Positions 26,706-40,495 of a DNA stretch of 64,000 bases are shown here, piece by piece (the stretch's first letter is position 1; the number at the start of each line of letters is the position of its first letter). The notes below the pieces were generated by a model that was not told the origin of the DNA, ran no database searches, and saw only the letters and a list, made by a program, of their open reading frames with translations. The position numbers were made by a program, and so were the translations under genes. The stretch covers positions 3,673,001 to 3,737,000 of the forward strand of contig OX327697.1 in the NCBI GenBank assembly GCA_946807835.1, given 5' to 3'. This stretch comes from Ailanthus altissimus. Its lineage: Eukaryota; Streptophyta; Magnoliopsida; Sapindales; Simaroubaceae.

Positions 26706-29700
26706 AAATCTTTCTAAAAATAGCACGTATAGTTATAGTGTGTGTGCCCCAATTGGCCATTGCTGAAAATGAGTTACGATGATGGCTCTTTTGGACTTAG
26801 ATGACTTGACTTTGAATTAATGAATGGTTTGCCAATTTTCACCATCCCTAAAGAAAAGAAAACTCTCTCCCACTATTTTTATTCTTTTGCTCATTTTATC
26901 ACACTATTCATGATAACTCATCATAGCTTGTGCCATTGCCCGCTCCATTTCCATCTTCCAATTTTCTCCACTCACACTTTGCCATTACCAATATAATTTA
27001 TCATACATCTTTGTAGTATTTTTTCTTTGTTTGGAAAAAAGGTTTTTAGCATTTTTTTTTATAAAAAAATAATTCAACCAACATCCATAATATTATAAAA
27101 TACATAATTATGAATTAATATCATACATAAATAAAAGGATACAATAATTAAGAATAAATTATTAAAAATATATTCACTTGAACCATTACCATTAATTGAT
27201 TCTCTATATTTTAAATTGACGATTTTATTGATTCTCAATGAAAAAAAAGTACTATTAAAAAAAAAAAAGTTTAAATTAGAAAAGAAACCTAATATTTATA
27301 TGTAATATTAATTTTTTACTAGGCTCTCCCATAACGGGTTTTAATAAGACTCAAAAGGCTACACTTATTACTCAACTGAGTTTGTATACAAAAATTGCTA
27401 CAATCCAATCTAAAAGTAATCACTAATTTATTGAACTAATTAATTAATAAATTACCTATTAACTCATTTTTATAAAAATAAAAAACTCAATTAATATTTG
27501 CTCATATTAATAAATTTTTTCAACAATTTCAACCATGAATGTTTTTGCAATTTATTGCTAGCTTCTTATAAACTATATATCGATAGATAGATAGCCTTTG
27601 ATCTACAACATTAATCAAAATGAATTGAATCCATTGTTTATTTCATCTTGTTTTAGGTAGATTCTTTTCATTTTATGGATGTTTTTTTTTCCTTTTTTCT
27701 TTTTTGTTTATGCATTAATGTCTAATTTAAATATGATGTCATTTAAAAAAAAATTATAATGTTGTATTTAAATTAAACAATAACACATAATTTAAAATTA
27801 TATTTTAAAACATGTAAACATTCCCATTGAATAAAGATCATTAACAAACTAACTCTTACCATGTGTCAATAACATTGGTTTGAATAAAAAGAAAACAATT
27901 TTTTTTAAAAAAAAAAAAGAAAAACACAAGCGGTAGTAGCTAAAAGTTTCCTAAATATAAGTAAGAATTAAATAGATAAACATGGAAATATAGTAATTAA
28001 ATGTAGGAAGATGGAAGCAGTTTGCAGTTATGGTATTAATGACAACAATATTATAGAGAGGTGCTCAAAATTGAAGAAGCACTTTCCCAGTAAGCAGCAG
28101 CAGTTATTGAAGAGAGAGTGATGAGAAGCCAAAAAAAAAAAAAAAACAGAAGAAGCAGCAGAAGAAAGAAAGAAGCAAGAGTGAGAACTGAGAAGCGGAA
28201 TAATTTTCAAACTAGTCAATGCTTCTTTCTCACTCACTCAGTTCATAAAGCCAAAATAAAACCTTGAAATGCTCATAGAGAATTTATTTTTGATGGGTCA
28301 GGGTCATTGGATGGATGGAACACCTCCCCATATACATTTTAAAAAGACAATTGAGTCCTCATTGAACCCTTTTCAATGAGATGGAAGGAAATGGGATGGA
28401 TGGATTAAGATGTCTTTGACTTTAATCAACATACATGATTTAATTATTATGAGTTGGTTTAATAGACCCTACAAAAACCCTAAGTTTGAATACTCTTTCT
28501 CCTAAATTTGAAGAAGAAAATATAAAAATTAGTAAAGACAAGTAGCACTACTATAAGTGTTAATTGCATGGTACAATGTTTTATTACATATTTTAAAATT
28601 TTATTTATATATAGACTAAAGTAAGAAAGTTGTTGTGAGTTTTAATTTTATATATTAAATTTATTTTAAATAAAAATAATTTTAATGAATTTATAAATTT
28701 ACTTATAATTTTACCATCTTAATTTGTATATTGATTTAAAGTGTAGAGAATCAAATAATAATAAGAGATAAAGATATTTAAATCTTTAAAATTTAAGTTA
28801 AAGGATATTTTTATTTTTATTTTTTTTAAAATGAAGTAAAAAGACTCCTTTTCAGTGGCAGGTGACAATAAAATTTTGACTTATTATTTATATTATTATA
28901 TTTAAAATTTTGTGATGTATATAATAATAATATTATTTTATCAAAAAAAGTATTAAAAAAAAGTGAAACTGATAAGAAGGATAAAAAAATTTAACAAATA
29001 TAAATATTTTAAGATAATTTTAAAAATAAAAAAATAAAATTTTAAAAACATCATTTACATTATCCAAATGACAATGTTAGTACAACCTTAATTTAAAGTT
29101 AGATTCAAATTTTAAGATGAGATAAAAAGTTTCATTTTCTCTATTTATTTATTAAAAATAATTATAATTATAATAAAATATTTGTATAAAAAAATCAAAT
29201 TTGAGAGTTTAAATATCTTTTTACCTAATAATAATAATAAAAAAAAATCTTTAACTTCCTACGTTAGGTTTAAGAGATTAAAAAACATGTAATATAAAAA
29301 AAAAAAAAAAAAACATGGATCGCATCTCTAAAAATCTGAAACGAAATCGGAGTAGCAGTTGTATGTACGTGAATTGTGATGACTTGAGATTAAGACTTGT
29401 ACTTCTTAAGTACACGTGGCAGTGCCCTTGAGGTGACGTTTGTCTGTATTACAGTGTCTATCTCCAAATCCAATTACTTTTTTACTATTTCCACGTCTTC
29501 TCCCATTTCCCAATGCCTTCAACATTTTTCAATATTATTATTTCTCTCACTTCAACAGCTTTTTCTTTCCTTTGCTTCTTATTTTTTTAATGAAAAAAAA
29601 AGAAAGAAAAACCACTTTATATTGAACAGTTGATGTGACCGGAAGAGAAAGTTTTGAAGATTAATTCGAGAGATTACTTTTTATTTACTTACTAATCCAT

Positions 29701-30144
29701 ATACTTTGTTTTAAGGTTAATTATAAAGTAATGAGATGTATAATGTATTAAATAATTATTAAATAATAATATATTATAACAAATAATTTTAAAAATTATA
29801 TTATTTAATATTTAATGATTATGTGATACATTAATTTATAACATAAAATATTAGAATTAGAATTGAAAAGGTAGCATTATTTTTAATTATAAGAATAGAG
29901 TTTTATGGGTTTAAATTTTTGAACATATAACACCTAAATACAATTTTAATAGGTTTGTATAGTTATACGATTATAAATATTTATTAACTTATAAATATAC
30001 ATATAAATTGGAAATAACAAAATGTTTTGTGGAGAAGAGGTTCTGTCATGAATCAAATAATGATAAAGTAATTTTTTTTAAAAATAAAGTGGAGTATGAA
30101 AAAAAATTATTCTATGAGTTATTAATGAATTAGTGATGAGTATG
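26706..30144. other. Long AT-rich intergenic stretch, no gene seen
   Basis: No credible coding frame on either strand. A purine-rich patch at about 28050-28180 (cagcagcag, aagaaagaaagaagc) and a further MITE-like palindrome at about 29715-29880 are the only structures noted. Poly(A) runs are frequent (for example 29297-29314). Confidence 0.6.
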
Positions 30145-31628
30145 TGTTTACACTTCAAAAGTAATGCAGTTATTACGTATAGATTGAGGTATTGATCTCA
30201 CAATTTTTTTTTTAAAAATAAGTTAATAAAATAAAAATATTAAAACAGAAATGAAGAAGAAGATTAAATGTGAGATTGATATAGAGAGGGTAAAATTAAA
30301 TGTAAATTAAGGAACAAAATTATAATGATATGAGTAAAGCTTTGAAAGTTACTAATATGTTTTATAAATCTATTCTATACTTTGATTCAATATTTATAAC
30401 TCAATTGAAAGTTTTACATCCCAAACAAATAATTGAAAAATATGTATAATATAACACATTTAATAATGACACGACTAAACTCTTTGTAAATATTATTACA
30501 AATCATGTTTATCTATACAAGTTATCTAAGATCGACAACATATCATTTTTATAATATTACAGTAAAAGATTAACTTGTAAAATGATGTAACCAGTAATAA
30601 TTATAACTTGACACACGAATCACATAAAGAAAGCATGACTTAAAATATATAAAACATGAGAATTATAATATCTGGATTATAAAAAAATAATAGATAAGAG
30701 TTTAGACACAAATAAACTTACAACATTGTAGCTCTTAATAAAGAATCAAATTCTAAAAATAGATTTATAACACATAGAAGTTCATCTATAGTCTTGTAAA
30801 AAATTTTAGCCTAACTTATAATTTATTTTTATAAATATTAAAGGGAAGTATTTGAGAGAATTGTAAAGTATGAAAAACGTCCATTAGCCTTCTAAGGGTG
30901 TGCTTATATAAGCAATGAATGGAAACATGTTTAGTATGACTTTAATCTTTAATAATTTAGGCCACCCACTCCTTCATCTAATTGGTGTACCTTTTTGACA
31001 ATAAAAATGATCGATGTAGCCTTTTTGGTCGACATAAAAGTTGTAGCATTTTGTCTATTCTTTCCATAACCATTAGGTTCATGCAATTTGAATGAGTATC
31101 CAATGAGATATTGACATAATACCAAAGATATATCAAATTTCAGCTAACAATCCTTTTATCAATTTTCAATACAAATTGGTCTATGATAACAATTGTTTTG
31201 AACTTTGTTATCAACATAAGAGTTGTAGATAATTGAGTTAATATTTTTTAGCTTCAAGAATCATACTGACTAAGTACATATTTTGTAAAATACGGTCCAA
31301 ATACATAAGGTGGTTCAAGTTGCACAGAATTTGTAATTCAGTTCTGTTGAATCCAAATTTTGGCCCATAAAATATTAGATTTGGCTTTTAACTGTTCTTC
31401 AAATTTGTGTAATATTGAGTTATGTTGTTCCAGGTTCATAAATTTCTTTATTTTAATTTTTACATTGAGAGTTATGTTTATTTTACTAAACCTACGCAAA
31501 TAACATTCATTAATGACAATTTAAGGACAACACTTTATTTCAAACTTAAAAATATAAAAATGCTAAAATTAGTGACATTAAATGGTGACTGAATCTTTTA
31601 ACAAATATACATTTTATTGAGCTCATCA
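30145..31628 (-). repeat. 3' LTR of the gypsy element
   Basis: Aligns along its length with 37883-39375. Examples: tgtttac at the left end; agattgaggt at about 30182 and 37921; atttataactcaattgaaag at about 30391 and 38129; taatgacaatttaaggacaa at about 31512 and 39256; ctcatca/ctcacca at the right end. On the minus strand it begins TGATGAGC and ends AAACA, so TG...CA. Confidence 0.87.
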
Positions 31629-31645
31629 CAACCCCCAATCAACTT
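31629..31645 (-). other. Polypurine tract of the gypsy element (candidate)
   Basis: Immediately upstream of the 3' LTR on the minus strand the sequence reads gattgggggttg, a G-rich purine run in the position expected for plus-strand priming. Confidence 0.55.
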
Positions 31646-33860
31646 ATTACTCGTCACTAGCAATTCAAGCGTAAATACAATATGCAAAACAACCTAATCA
31701 TTTCAAACAAAAAGCCAGTTTAAAATTACTATTACTATTATGGTTTTTTCAATCATAATTTTTAAAATTGTGTGTGTGAACTAAGTTGTAACATTCTTAC
31801 TACAAATTGTAACATATATAACCTTGAGAATGTTTCTAAGTAAAAGTCTCAACTCCAAATTCTCACAAGTGTATGACTATTTAAAAGGTTAAGATTTCTC
31901 TCATGGAGTTGAAAAATAATTAAGCACTCAAGAAAAAGTTAATTTTAAGGACAAACATACAAACTAACTTTGATCCAAATATAAAAAAATCCATTGTTTA
32001 GAAATCAATTATTCTTGACATGCACCAATTTTAGGATTTCAATTGTCTTGTGAGAATAATATAAATATAACTTGGTGAGAAAACTAACTTACAAAATATT
32101 TGTCTTCCAAATTTGAATGAAGACTTTATTAAACTGAATTGATTCTTGTTTTTGAAGAATACAAAGAAGTATTACAAAGTAAAAAAAAAAAAGCAGTTTC
32201 TCACCAATATATATTACACACAATTTAAAAATCCACTTTAAATCATCTTTCAGCTATGCAACAAACTTATTCCTTAATTCGAATAATATCATTCTAAATA
32301 AAAATTAACCAATTTAAAATATCAATGAAAGTTCATAAGTTATTTTCTCAATCTTTCCATTTACTCACAAAAGATATGTGAGATTAGAAAAATATACTTA
32401 AATATGAAAATTCTTTTGGCTGTATACGTTGAATCATCCATCTTACCATAAAACTCAGCAGTGTGCTCAAAATTATTTTAGAAGGCATTCTTTAGTAAAA
32501 TAAATAAAAACAGTGACTCAAACCAAATAATTTTGAAATCATACATAGGTAGAAAAGTAAATTTCTTTATACAAGAATTACCAAGACTATATGCAATAAA
32601 CAATAATATATGAAATATAAAACAAAATAATAAGTTAGTTAAAATGTTTTTCAAAAGTTAAAAAAAAAACTCTTTATTATGTCATTCTTAATCTAATTAA
32701 CTTAGAATGCGTCTTAAGAATTCATTTTTGAACTCTTTACTCTGCCATTTTAATCAAATAGGTGTATCGAACCCCATTATTTTTTAAAAAAGCAAAATGC
32801 AACTTATGTCTACTATCTTATCCCCCCTAAACTAGATGGAAACATTGTCCTCAATATTTAAATAGAAAAAGATAAAGTATAGAAAACATTACTTGAAATG
32901 TCAGTTATTCCAAATAAACAAACTTGAAAGACACTTAAAACAATATAAACTAAAATGATAATGCTAATAAACCAAAAAAACATTTACAAATGAAGTGTCA
33001 GATCTAGTTTTCACTTGTTATGGCCTACTAACCAATCTATTTGAGTTGTTGCTAGGTCAGGTTCGTAGGTATTGTTATTTGTCAATGAATTCTTTTTCAT
33101 TGATAGTAGAAACAAGGATCCATTACATAGAATATGAAATAAAATTCTATTCCACAGTTTGATTAAGAAAACAGAGTAAGTAATCAAAATAGTTATTGAC
33201 ATTTAACAAACCTATGGGTTTTCAATGGATATTTAGTTGGGTCCAAGAGGCAATTAAATTTTTTTTTTCTAAAGTACCAAAATCACATGGTAAAGTAATA
33301 AAAGTGTCTGCATAGTAAAGCATTTTAGTTATATGTTCATTCATGGATAAAACTCATAATTCTTCCCCTATTGTTTTCTTAGTTAGGCTTCTCACGGTTA
33401 AAATTGTAGGAATAATATTTAAAACTTGACTTTCTCTTAAATGTATAACTGTTGCCACACACCCCACTAACCCAAGGTTACCCCTTCACAAATTAATTGG
33501 ATTTTTCTTGTAGCTAATATTTTTTCTAAATTGTTTGCTGCATTTACAAACACTTTATTTTTTCTAAGACTAGATCCACAAGCTACACATATATTTCAGA
33601 ATCGTCGATCTGAGGTTCTCTCTATATCTACACTTACCTTTATCTTAATTTATAAAAATAAAAAAAATGAGGTGCTGTATTTATAGAGTACCAAATGATA
33701 ATATCGATTTTGGTAACTCGATAGTTTATCAGAAGAGATTCAAAGATAATGACCTACATGCATTATTCAATCAAAATATTTGATCCGGTGATTGCATGAT
33801 AGGAGCGATGATGAGTTTGGTAATGAGTGTTTAGAATGCCTTCTTACACTTTTGAGTTTA
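31646..33860 (-). other. Internal gypsy DNA without recognisable RNase H or integrase
   Basis: This stretch lies between the RT remnant and the 3' LTR, where RNase H and integrase should be. I see no HHCC or DDE-type signature, only short broken frames. Either these domains were deleted or they are too decayed to read; a noncoding spacer before the 3' LTR is normal for Athila elements. Confidence 0.55.
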
Positions 33861-33867
33861 TGTGAAT

Positions 33868-35510
33868 TCAACATATTTTAGCAGAATGTTCACAATGGTC
33901 TAGATATGACAAATTTGTTTTTTGGTATAAAGCTCTTATAATAGCCAACATGTCCAAGAAAAGATTGGACACCTTTATTTTGGGAACTTCTATTCCTCTT
34001 TCAGATACAATATGCCCTAAAACAATCCCTGAAGATACTATGAAGTGGCATTTCTCCCAATTTAGCACAAGTTTTTTTTCTTCACACTACTAAAAACATC
34101 TTTTAAATTAAGTAGATATGAATCAAAACAATCACCAAAAACAGTCAAATCATTCATAAAAACTTTCATGCATTTTTTAAACTATATCAGAGAAAATACT
34201 CAGCATACAACTTTGAAAGTAGTTGGTACATCACATAATTCAAATGGCATTCTATAAAAAGTATAAGTACCAAAAAGGCATATAAAAATAGTTTTTCCTT
34301 GATCTTCTATAACTATGTCAATCTGATAATATCTTGAATACCCATCAAGAAAGCAATAAAAGGAATGTCCAGTTACACGTTCTAAAATTTGATCGATAAA
34401 AGGCAATGAAAAATAGTTTTTACTGGTGGCTGTGTTTAGTTTTTTTATAATCAATGCACATTCACCAACTACTTACTACTCTAGTTAGAATAGGTATCTC
34501 ATTCTCATTTTTTACGACAGTAACCCCAGATTCTTAGGAGCTACTTGAGTTGGACTTACCCATTGACTATTAAAATTTGAGTAGATTATAACTGTATCTA
34601 ATAGTTTCAAGACCTCATTCTTCACTACTTCTTTCATTGTTGGGTTAAGTCTTCTTTGAGGGTCTCTATGGGGTTGAACATATTCCTTTAAATGAATTTT
34701 ATAAGAGCGTATTAATGGAGAAATACCTTTTATATCAGCTATGATTCAACCTAGTGCAAACTTATATTATTTTAATAATTTTATCAAAATTTTCTCTTGT
34801 TCAGCACTAAGTTCATAAGAAATGATGATAGAAAAGATATCACCTAGTCCTAAGAATGTGTGTTTCAAATCTTTGGGCAGTGAAAAAAGCTTAACTTGTG
34901 GTGTTTTGAGATTTGATGATCTTAATCTTTCTTTTTTTCGCGGTAACTCTTTAAAGTGTGACTGCTAAAATCGAGTTCCTTTATCCTGCAAGTCAAATAC
35001 TAAATACATCAGTTGTTTCATCAAGATAATGCAATTATTTAAAATCAAAATTAAGGAGATTTTCTAAAGAATCAGGGTCATGATTTTTATAAGATTCTAT
35101 CATTATAAGGGTGTCTATCATATATGAATAATAGCATTGATTTTTCTCTCGTGGTTGTTTGCCAATATAGAAAATGTTCGCCTCAAAGAGTCATATTCCT
35201 AAATGATAATCTCAATAGACCATTTCTGTAATTAATAAGAGTATTAGCAGTAGTAAGAAAAGATCTCCCTAAAATAAAAGGATTTTAGACTTAATATTAA
35301 CCACAAATGAGTATTTAAAACATAAAAATTAACAGGGTAATAAAATTTATCAATTTGTAACCAAACATCTTTTAATATTTCTGGTAGTTTTTTGATTAAT
35401 CGATCAGTTAATTGTAGGACTACAGATGTAGGTTTAATCTCAATAAATCCCAATCGAAGTAAATAGAATAAGGAATCAAATTTACATTTGTTCCTAAGTC
35501 CAACAAAGTT
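33868..35510 (-). pseudogene. gypsy pol remnant: aspartic protease and reverse transcriptase
   Basis: Near 35470-35505 the minus strand reads LDLGTNVNLIPYS, the protease active-site region. After a frameshift comes EIKPTSVVLQLTDRLIKKLP (about 35385-35450). RT begins in 34200-34454 with NYFSLPFIDQILERVTGHS, YCFLDGYSRYYQIDI and YRMPFELCDVPTTF. The catalytic box at about 34155-34185 reads VFMNDLTVFGD where the family has xMDD, so a catalytic aspartate is Asn. RT continues LNWEKCHFIVSSGIVLGHIV (about 34000-34065) and is lost soon after. Frameshifts and stops separate these pieces. Confidence 0.88.
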
Positions 35511-36900
35511 TGTCTAAACTCATGTGTCCCAATTTGGTAGGAGATTGTAGGACATCTTGGGTCTTTATACTTGGGTGGTGTCTTTTGTTCAACCACTGTA
35601 CTTACCTACTCTGCCAAAAATGTAGTTTTCTTTATATAGTATTTTCTTTTAATTCTACATTGATCCTTGATGACTTTGGTATAAGTTGGAACCTATTTAA
35701 TCAAATGCAACAAGAAAAGATTAATCTTAACTTGTTTCAAATATATTAAAATCTTACCTTGAATTTTTGAAATTTTCTCAATAGGTTGAAGAGTTTGGGA
35801 AAAAGGCATTAGAATTGAAAATTTATTTTCGGGCTTTTTTTCAACTGTAGCCTATTTTACAAGGGGAGCATCTTTACTACTCATAGATATGTTGGTTGGA
35901 GAAGTAGACTCACTCATAATTTTACTACTTTGAGTAGTAATGGCATTGACTTCTTTTAGATTTTGTACATCAGAAGTAGAGGCTTGTTCTATGAATTATC
36001 TTCTTGGATTGAATTAAGGTTGAGATGAAAACTTATCTTGCTCTTATACAGTTAAGGCACTGGCTAGCTTAGTGATTTGACTCTTAATTTCTTTATTTCT
36101 ATCGATCACTTGTGCAAGAATTGCTTTAAATTTTTTATTAGTCTTATTTTGTGCCTTTATAAATGCTTATAATATATCCTCTAAAAGACTCCTAATTGGT
36201 TGTGTATTATATTGAGGTGCACCATGAGACTTGAGTGCTTGTTATTCTTGTTTCCAATGGTTGTTGGCTTGTTGGTCAGATTTTTAACCAAAATTTGGGT
36301 GATTTCTCTAGCTAGAATTATATGTTTTAGAGTAAGGTGAATAAGACTTCTTATACATTCTTAAGGTATTACATTATTCCTTATATATCCCTCTCATCTT
36401 ACTATAAGTGGGGCAATCCTGAGCTAAGTGTTCTACCCCTCCATAGATAAAATAGACATCGTATGACTCAACCCTAGCAACCGTGTGGGTGACCATTCTA
36501 TTTTTGGTTTTCAAGGCTTCTAATTCTCTAGTTAAGACCTCTAACTAGGCTTTAAGGTTATCTTCTTTCCTAAGATAGAAAACTTCACTAGGTCGTGACC
36601 TATTTGTGCTTTCAGTAGCGCTAGGTCCAATCCATGTATGGGCTTTTTTGACTAAGTCATTAAGGAATTCTATGGTTTCCTCAGGATCTTTGTAAAGAAA
36701 CTCCCCATTACATATTGTCTTAACAAATTGGTACTCTCTAATTGTGAGTTTCTCATAAAAATAGGTAACTAAGCGCCAACTTTCATACCTATGGTGAGGA
36801 CATAGATTTAACAACTCTTTAAACATTTCTCAGGCTTGATATAAGGTTTCACTGTCTTTTTGAGAGAAGGAAGAAATTTTTCTTTGCAGGCCATTAGTTT
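35511..36900 (-). pseudogene. gypsy gag remnant with degenerate zinc knuckle
   Basis: 36545-36826 keeps a readable piece: MFKELLNLCPHHRYESWRLV, TICNGEFLYKDPEETIEFLN and WIGPSATESTNRSRPSE, matching gag of Athila-type elements. Downstream, at about 36420-36475, the minus strand reads YDVYFIYGGVEHLAQDCP, where the family has a CCHC knuckle (C-x2-C-x4-H-x4-C). The first two cysteines are lost while His and the last Cys remain. The rest to 35511 is broken by stops. Confidence 0.8.
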
Positions 36901-37854
36901 TGTGTTGTGGAAAATATTTATTGAAAAATGATTGGTCATTTCTGCCAAGTTCTTATAGACATTGGCCGTAAAGAATATAGCCAACTCTTTACTTTATCTT
37001 TTAGAGAAAAAGAGAAGAATTTAAGCCTAACAATGTCTATGACTTCGGGTTGGCTATGGAATGTGGCCATTACCTCTTCAAATTTCCTAATGTACATAAG
37101 AATTTTCACTATCTAGGCCATGAAAAGTGGACAACAGTTGGATCATTCCAAGTTTAAAATATAAATGTGGTGTGTTAGGTGAAAATATAATGCATGGTGG
37201 TGTGGTTGTGCGAGTGAGATGTAAGTAATTTTTTAGAGTCCTAACATGGTTATCCTTATGTTGTCATTGTATTGGGATTACAAGATGAACTAATGGTGAA
37301 TTCTCTTCCTTTACAAATTGTGGTGGTGGTTCTAGTTCTACTTTCACAAATCTTCTTTGTTTGTCTCTAAGTCGATGCATACATCCTAACAATTTTTTTA
37401 AATACTTTTTTAGCTATTTTTTATGAAGTAAATTCTCACGGAAAAATTAAGAAGTAAATAAAAGAAAAAAAGGAGTTAGGTGATAAAACCAATCATAAAA
37501 TGAGATAAAATATAAGAAGTGAAATAAAATACAACAAGAAATAAAAGAGCTAAGTGATAGTATCAACAATGAAAAATAAAATAAAAAATAATAAATGAAC
37601 AAAAGATAATGAATTGTAAAATATAATAAATAATTAATTAAAATAAATTAAATTAAATGGTAGAACCAACCGTGCAAAATTAAATAAAAATACAAGAAGA
37701 TAACAAAATAAGTTAAGTGGTAGAACCAACCATGAACAATAAAATAAATTACAATAAAGAAAATAAATTTAAGAACTAAAATTTTACAAAGAAAAGTAAA
37801 TGTACAATGTTACCACTTTAGTATTGATAGGCACAACCTACTACTTTGCCTAGT

Positions 37855-37882
37855 GTGCATCCTCAGCAACGATGGCAAATTT
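37855..37882 (-). other. Primer-binding site of the gypsy element (decayed, tRNA-Asp type)
   Basis: Directly inside the 5' LTR the minus strand reads aatttgccatcgttgctgag followed by gat. The family sequence for a tRNA-Asp primer is tttggcgccgttgccgggga; the shared framework ttg-c---cgttgc-g-gga is clear despite substitutions. Confidence 0.65.
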
Positions 37883-39375
37883 TGTTTACGCTCAAAATGT
37901 AATGTAGTTATCACAGTATAGATTGAGGTGTCGATCCTATGGGAAAACTTTCAAAAGAATAGGTTAATAAAATAAAAATATTAAAACAGTAATGAATGAG
38001 AATATTGAATGTGAGATTTATATAGAGATGGTAAAATTAAATGTGAATTAAGGAAAAAAATTATAAGGATGTGAGCAAGGCTTCAATACCTACTAATATG
38101 CTTCAGAAATATATTATATACTAATTCAATATTTATAACTCAATTGAAAGTTTCACATCCCAAATAATCAATCGGAAGATATGTATAATATGGTACATTT
38201 AGTAATAAATGTATTTGACATGACTAAACTCTTTGTAAACATTATCACAAACCATATTCATCTATACAAATTATCTAAGATCGATAACATATCATTTTGA
38301 CAATATTGTAATAAAAGATTAACTTGTAAAATGATGTAACCAGTAATAATTATAACTCGACACATGAATCACATAAAGAAAGTATGATTGAAAATATATA
38401 AAATATGATAATTATAACTTTTGAATTATAGAAAAATAATAGATAAGAGTTTAAACACAAATAAACTTACAACATTGTAGCTCTTAACAAAGAATCAAAT
38501 TCTAAAGGTAGATTTATTACACATAGAGGTTTATCTTTAACATTGCCAAGAACTTTAACCTAGCTTATAATTCATTCTTATGAATATTAAAGAAAAGTAT
38601 TTGAGAGAATTGTAAAACATGAAAAACATCCATTAGCCTCTTAAGGGTGTCATTATATAGGCAATAAATGAAAATATATTTAGTGTGACTTCAATCTCCA
38701 ATAATTTACGCCACCCATTCTTCACCTAATTGTCGCACTTTTTTGACAATGAAAATGATTGATGTAGCCTTTTTGATCGACATAAAAGTTATAGCATTTT
38801 ATCTTTTCTTTCCAAATCCACCAGGTTCATGCAATTTGAATGAGTATCCAATGAGATATGGACAAAATACCAAAGATACATCAAATTTAGGCCAACAACA
38901 CTTTTACTAATTTGTAATACAATTTGGTCTATGATAATGACTGTTCTAAACTTTGATATCAACATAAGAGTTATAGATAATTGAGTTAGTATTTTCAACT
39001 TCAATAATTATACTGATTAGGTACATATTTTGTGAAATACAGTTCAAATACGTGAGGTGAGTTAAGCTGAGTGAAAGTTGTAATCCAGTTCTGTTTATTC
39101 CAATTTTGGCCCATAAAAGGTTAGATTTGACTTTTTAACTGTTCTTCAAGTTTATGTAAGACTGAGTCATATTGCTCCAGGTTCATGAATTTCTTCATTT
39201 CGATTTTTATATTGAGAATTATGTCCATTTTACTAATCCTATACAAATAACTTTTATTAATGACAATTTAAGGACAACACTTTATTTCAAGCTTAAAAAT
39301 ACAAAAATGCTAAAATTAGTGATATTAAATGATGACTAAATCTTTTAAAAAATATGTATTTTAGTGTGCTCACCA
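37883..39375 (-). repeat. 5' LTR of the gypsy element
   Basis: Partner of 30145-31628 and of similar length (1493 versus 1484 bp). Differences are scattered substitutions and small indels rather than one block, which indicates age. Confidence 0.87.
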
Positions 39376-39382
39376 CTAGGAT

Positions 39383-39745
39383 GGACAAAATTAGTTTGGT
39401 TCAATTTTTAAAAAAGATACCTGAGAATCAAATTGAACCGAAATTGAACCAAACTACTTCGGTTCGGTTCTCGATTTGACGTTTTGGTAATAATAGGCTC
39501 AAATTGGGTTGATTTTTAGCTTTGGATGGTTCGGTTCGGTTGATTCTCTATTTTGGTTCCATTTCATGTGTATTTTCTTCCTTTTTAAAAAAGAAATTGG
39601 TTTCGGTTCGTAATTTTAAAATCGAAAACCAAATCAAAATTTCAAAATTTGAAAATAGAAAACTGAAAACCAAACCGGCCAAGATAAAATCGAACCAAAC
39701 AGGGCCAGTTAGGTTCGCTCGGTCCAGTTCAATTGGCATGTTTTT
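39383..39745. mobile_element. CGGTT-rich short repeat element
   Basis: Starts about aggatggacaaaattagttt and is dense in ggttcggttcggttgatt, aaaccaaat and their inverted forms; it ends near cggtccagttcaattggcat. Its composition and phrases match the element at 17471-17938. Probably a hAT-like MITE; ends and target duplication are not clear. Confidence 0.45.
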
Positions 39746-40495
39746 TTTTTCCTTCTTCCTTCCTTGTTTTTTTTATAAATATATTAAATAATTTAATAAT
39801 TTTTTATTTTATAATTTATATTTAACTAGGACATGTTTTAATAATATTTTTTTATTAATAAAAACGAAAAATATATAATAAAAACTATAAAATATACTCT
39901 TTTTTTAATTATAAACGATAAAAATTTTTGTTTTGAATTGGGTGACTATTGATTTTGATGAGAATATGAAGCAATTAACAAGAAAAGCAATGATGCTATA
40001 GAATGTTATTTAAATTCTTGTTTTTTTAATTTTATTTATTATAAATTTAAAAATTTATTTACTAATTACTATTCACATTATTGAATGATGTTTTTATATT
40101 ATTCTAATTTGTTAGTTTGATACTTATTTTAACCATAATATAATTTAAAATTTTATATCGTTAAATTTTGTGAATATAAGTTAATATTTTAGAGTAATAA
40201 ATAGAAAATAGAAAAATGGGATGGGAATGGAAAAGGCCTTCCTCGAATGTGAATTCCTCATCTTTGGCTGTTAATATTTTTTAGGGAATATGATGGAGAA
40301 CAAAAATTAAAATAAACAATGGGCAAGGTATAAGAAAGGACTCCCCATCCCCGTCTTGCCCTCTTACCATCCCTAATATAAATTTCTAACAAAAAAAAAA
40401 AACACTCTTAAATCTTGCATTGCTTGTATCTTTTTCTCAAATCATTTACAACCATGACTTGATCATTATGTGTTAACTTATTCTTTCAAATGTAT
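39746..40495. other. AT-rich spacer
   Basis: Very AT-rich with no coding signal. A short GC-richer patch at about 40218-40370 (ggatgggaatggaaaaggcc) matches nothing I recognise. Confidence 0.5.

Larger units (their letters stand above)
30145..39375 (-). mobile_element. Ty3/gypsy LTR retrotransposon, Athila-like, decayed
   Basis: Two long direct repeats bound about 6.25 kb of internal DNA. On the minus strand the order is 5' LTR (37883-39375), primer-binding site, gag, protease, RT, polypurine tract, 3' LTR (30145-31628). This is the gypsy order, although RNase H and integrase could not be found. gag and RT motifs fit the Athila/Tat side of plant Ty3/gypsy. Many stops and frameshifts and clear LTR divergence show an old, inactive copy. 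Flanks (gtatg and ctagg) give no clean target duplication, so the insertion is old or was rearranged. Confidence 0.88.

Noticed and set aside
30145..39375. Possible intact, active retrotransposon
   Set aside because: Stops, frameshifts, altered catalytic box, missing integrase and diverged LTRs rule out activity.
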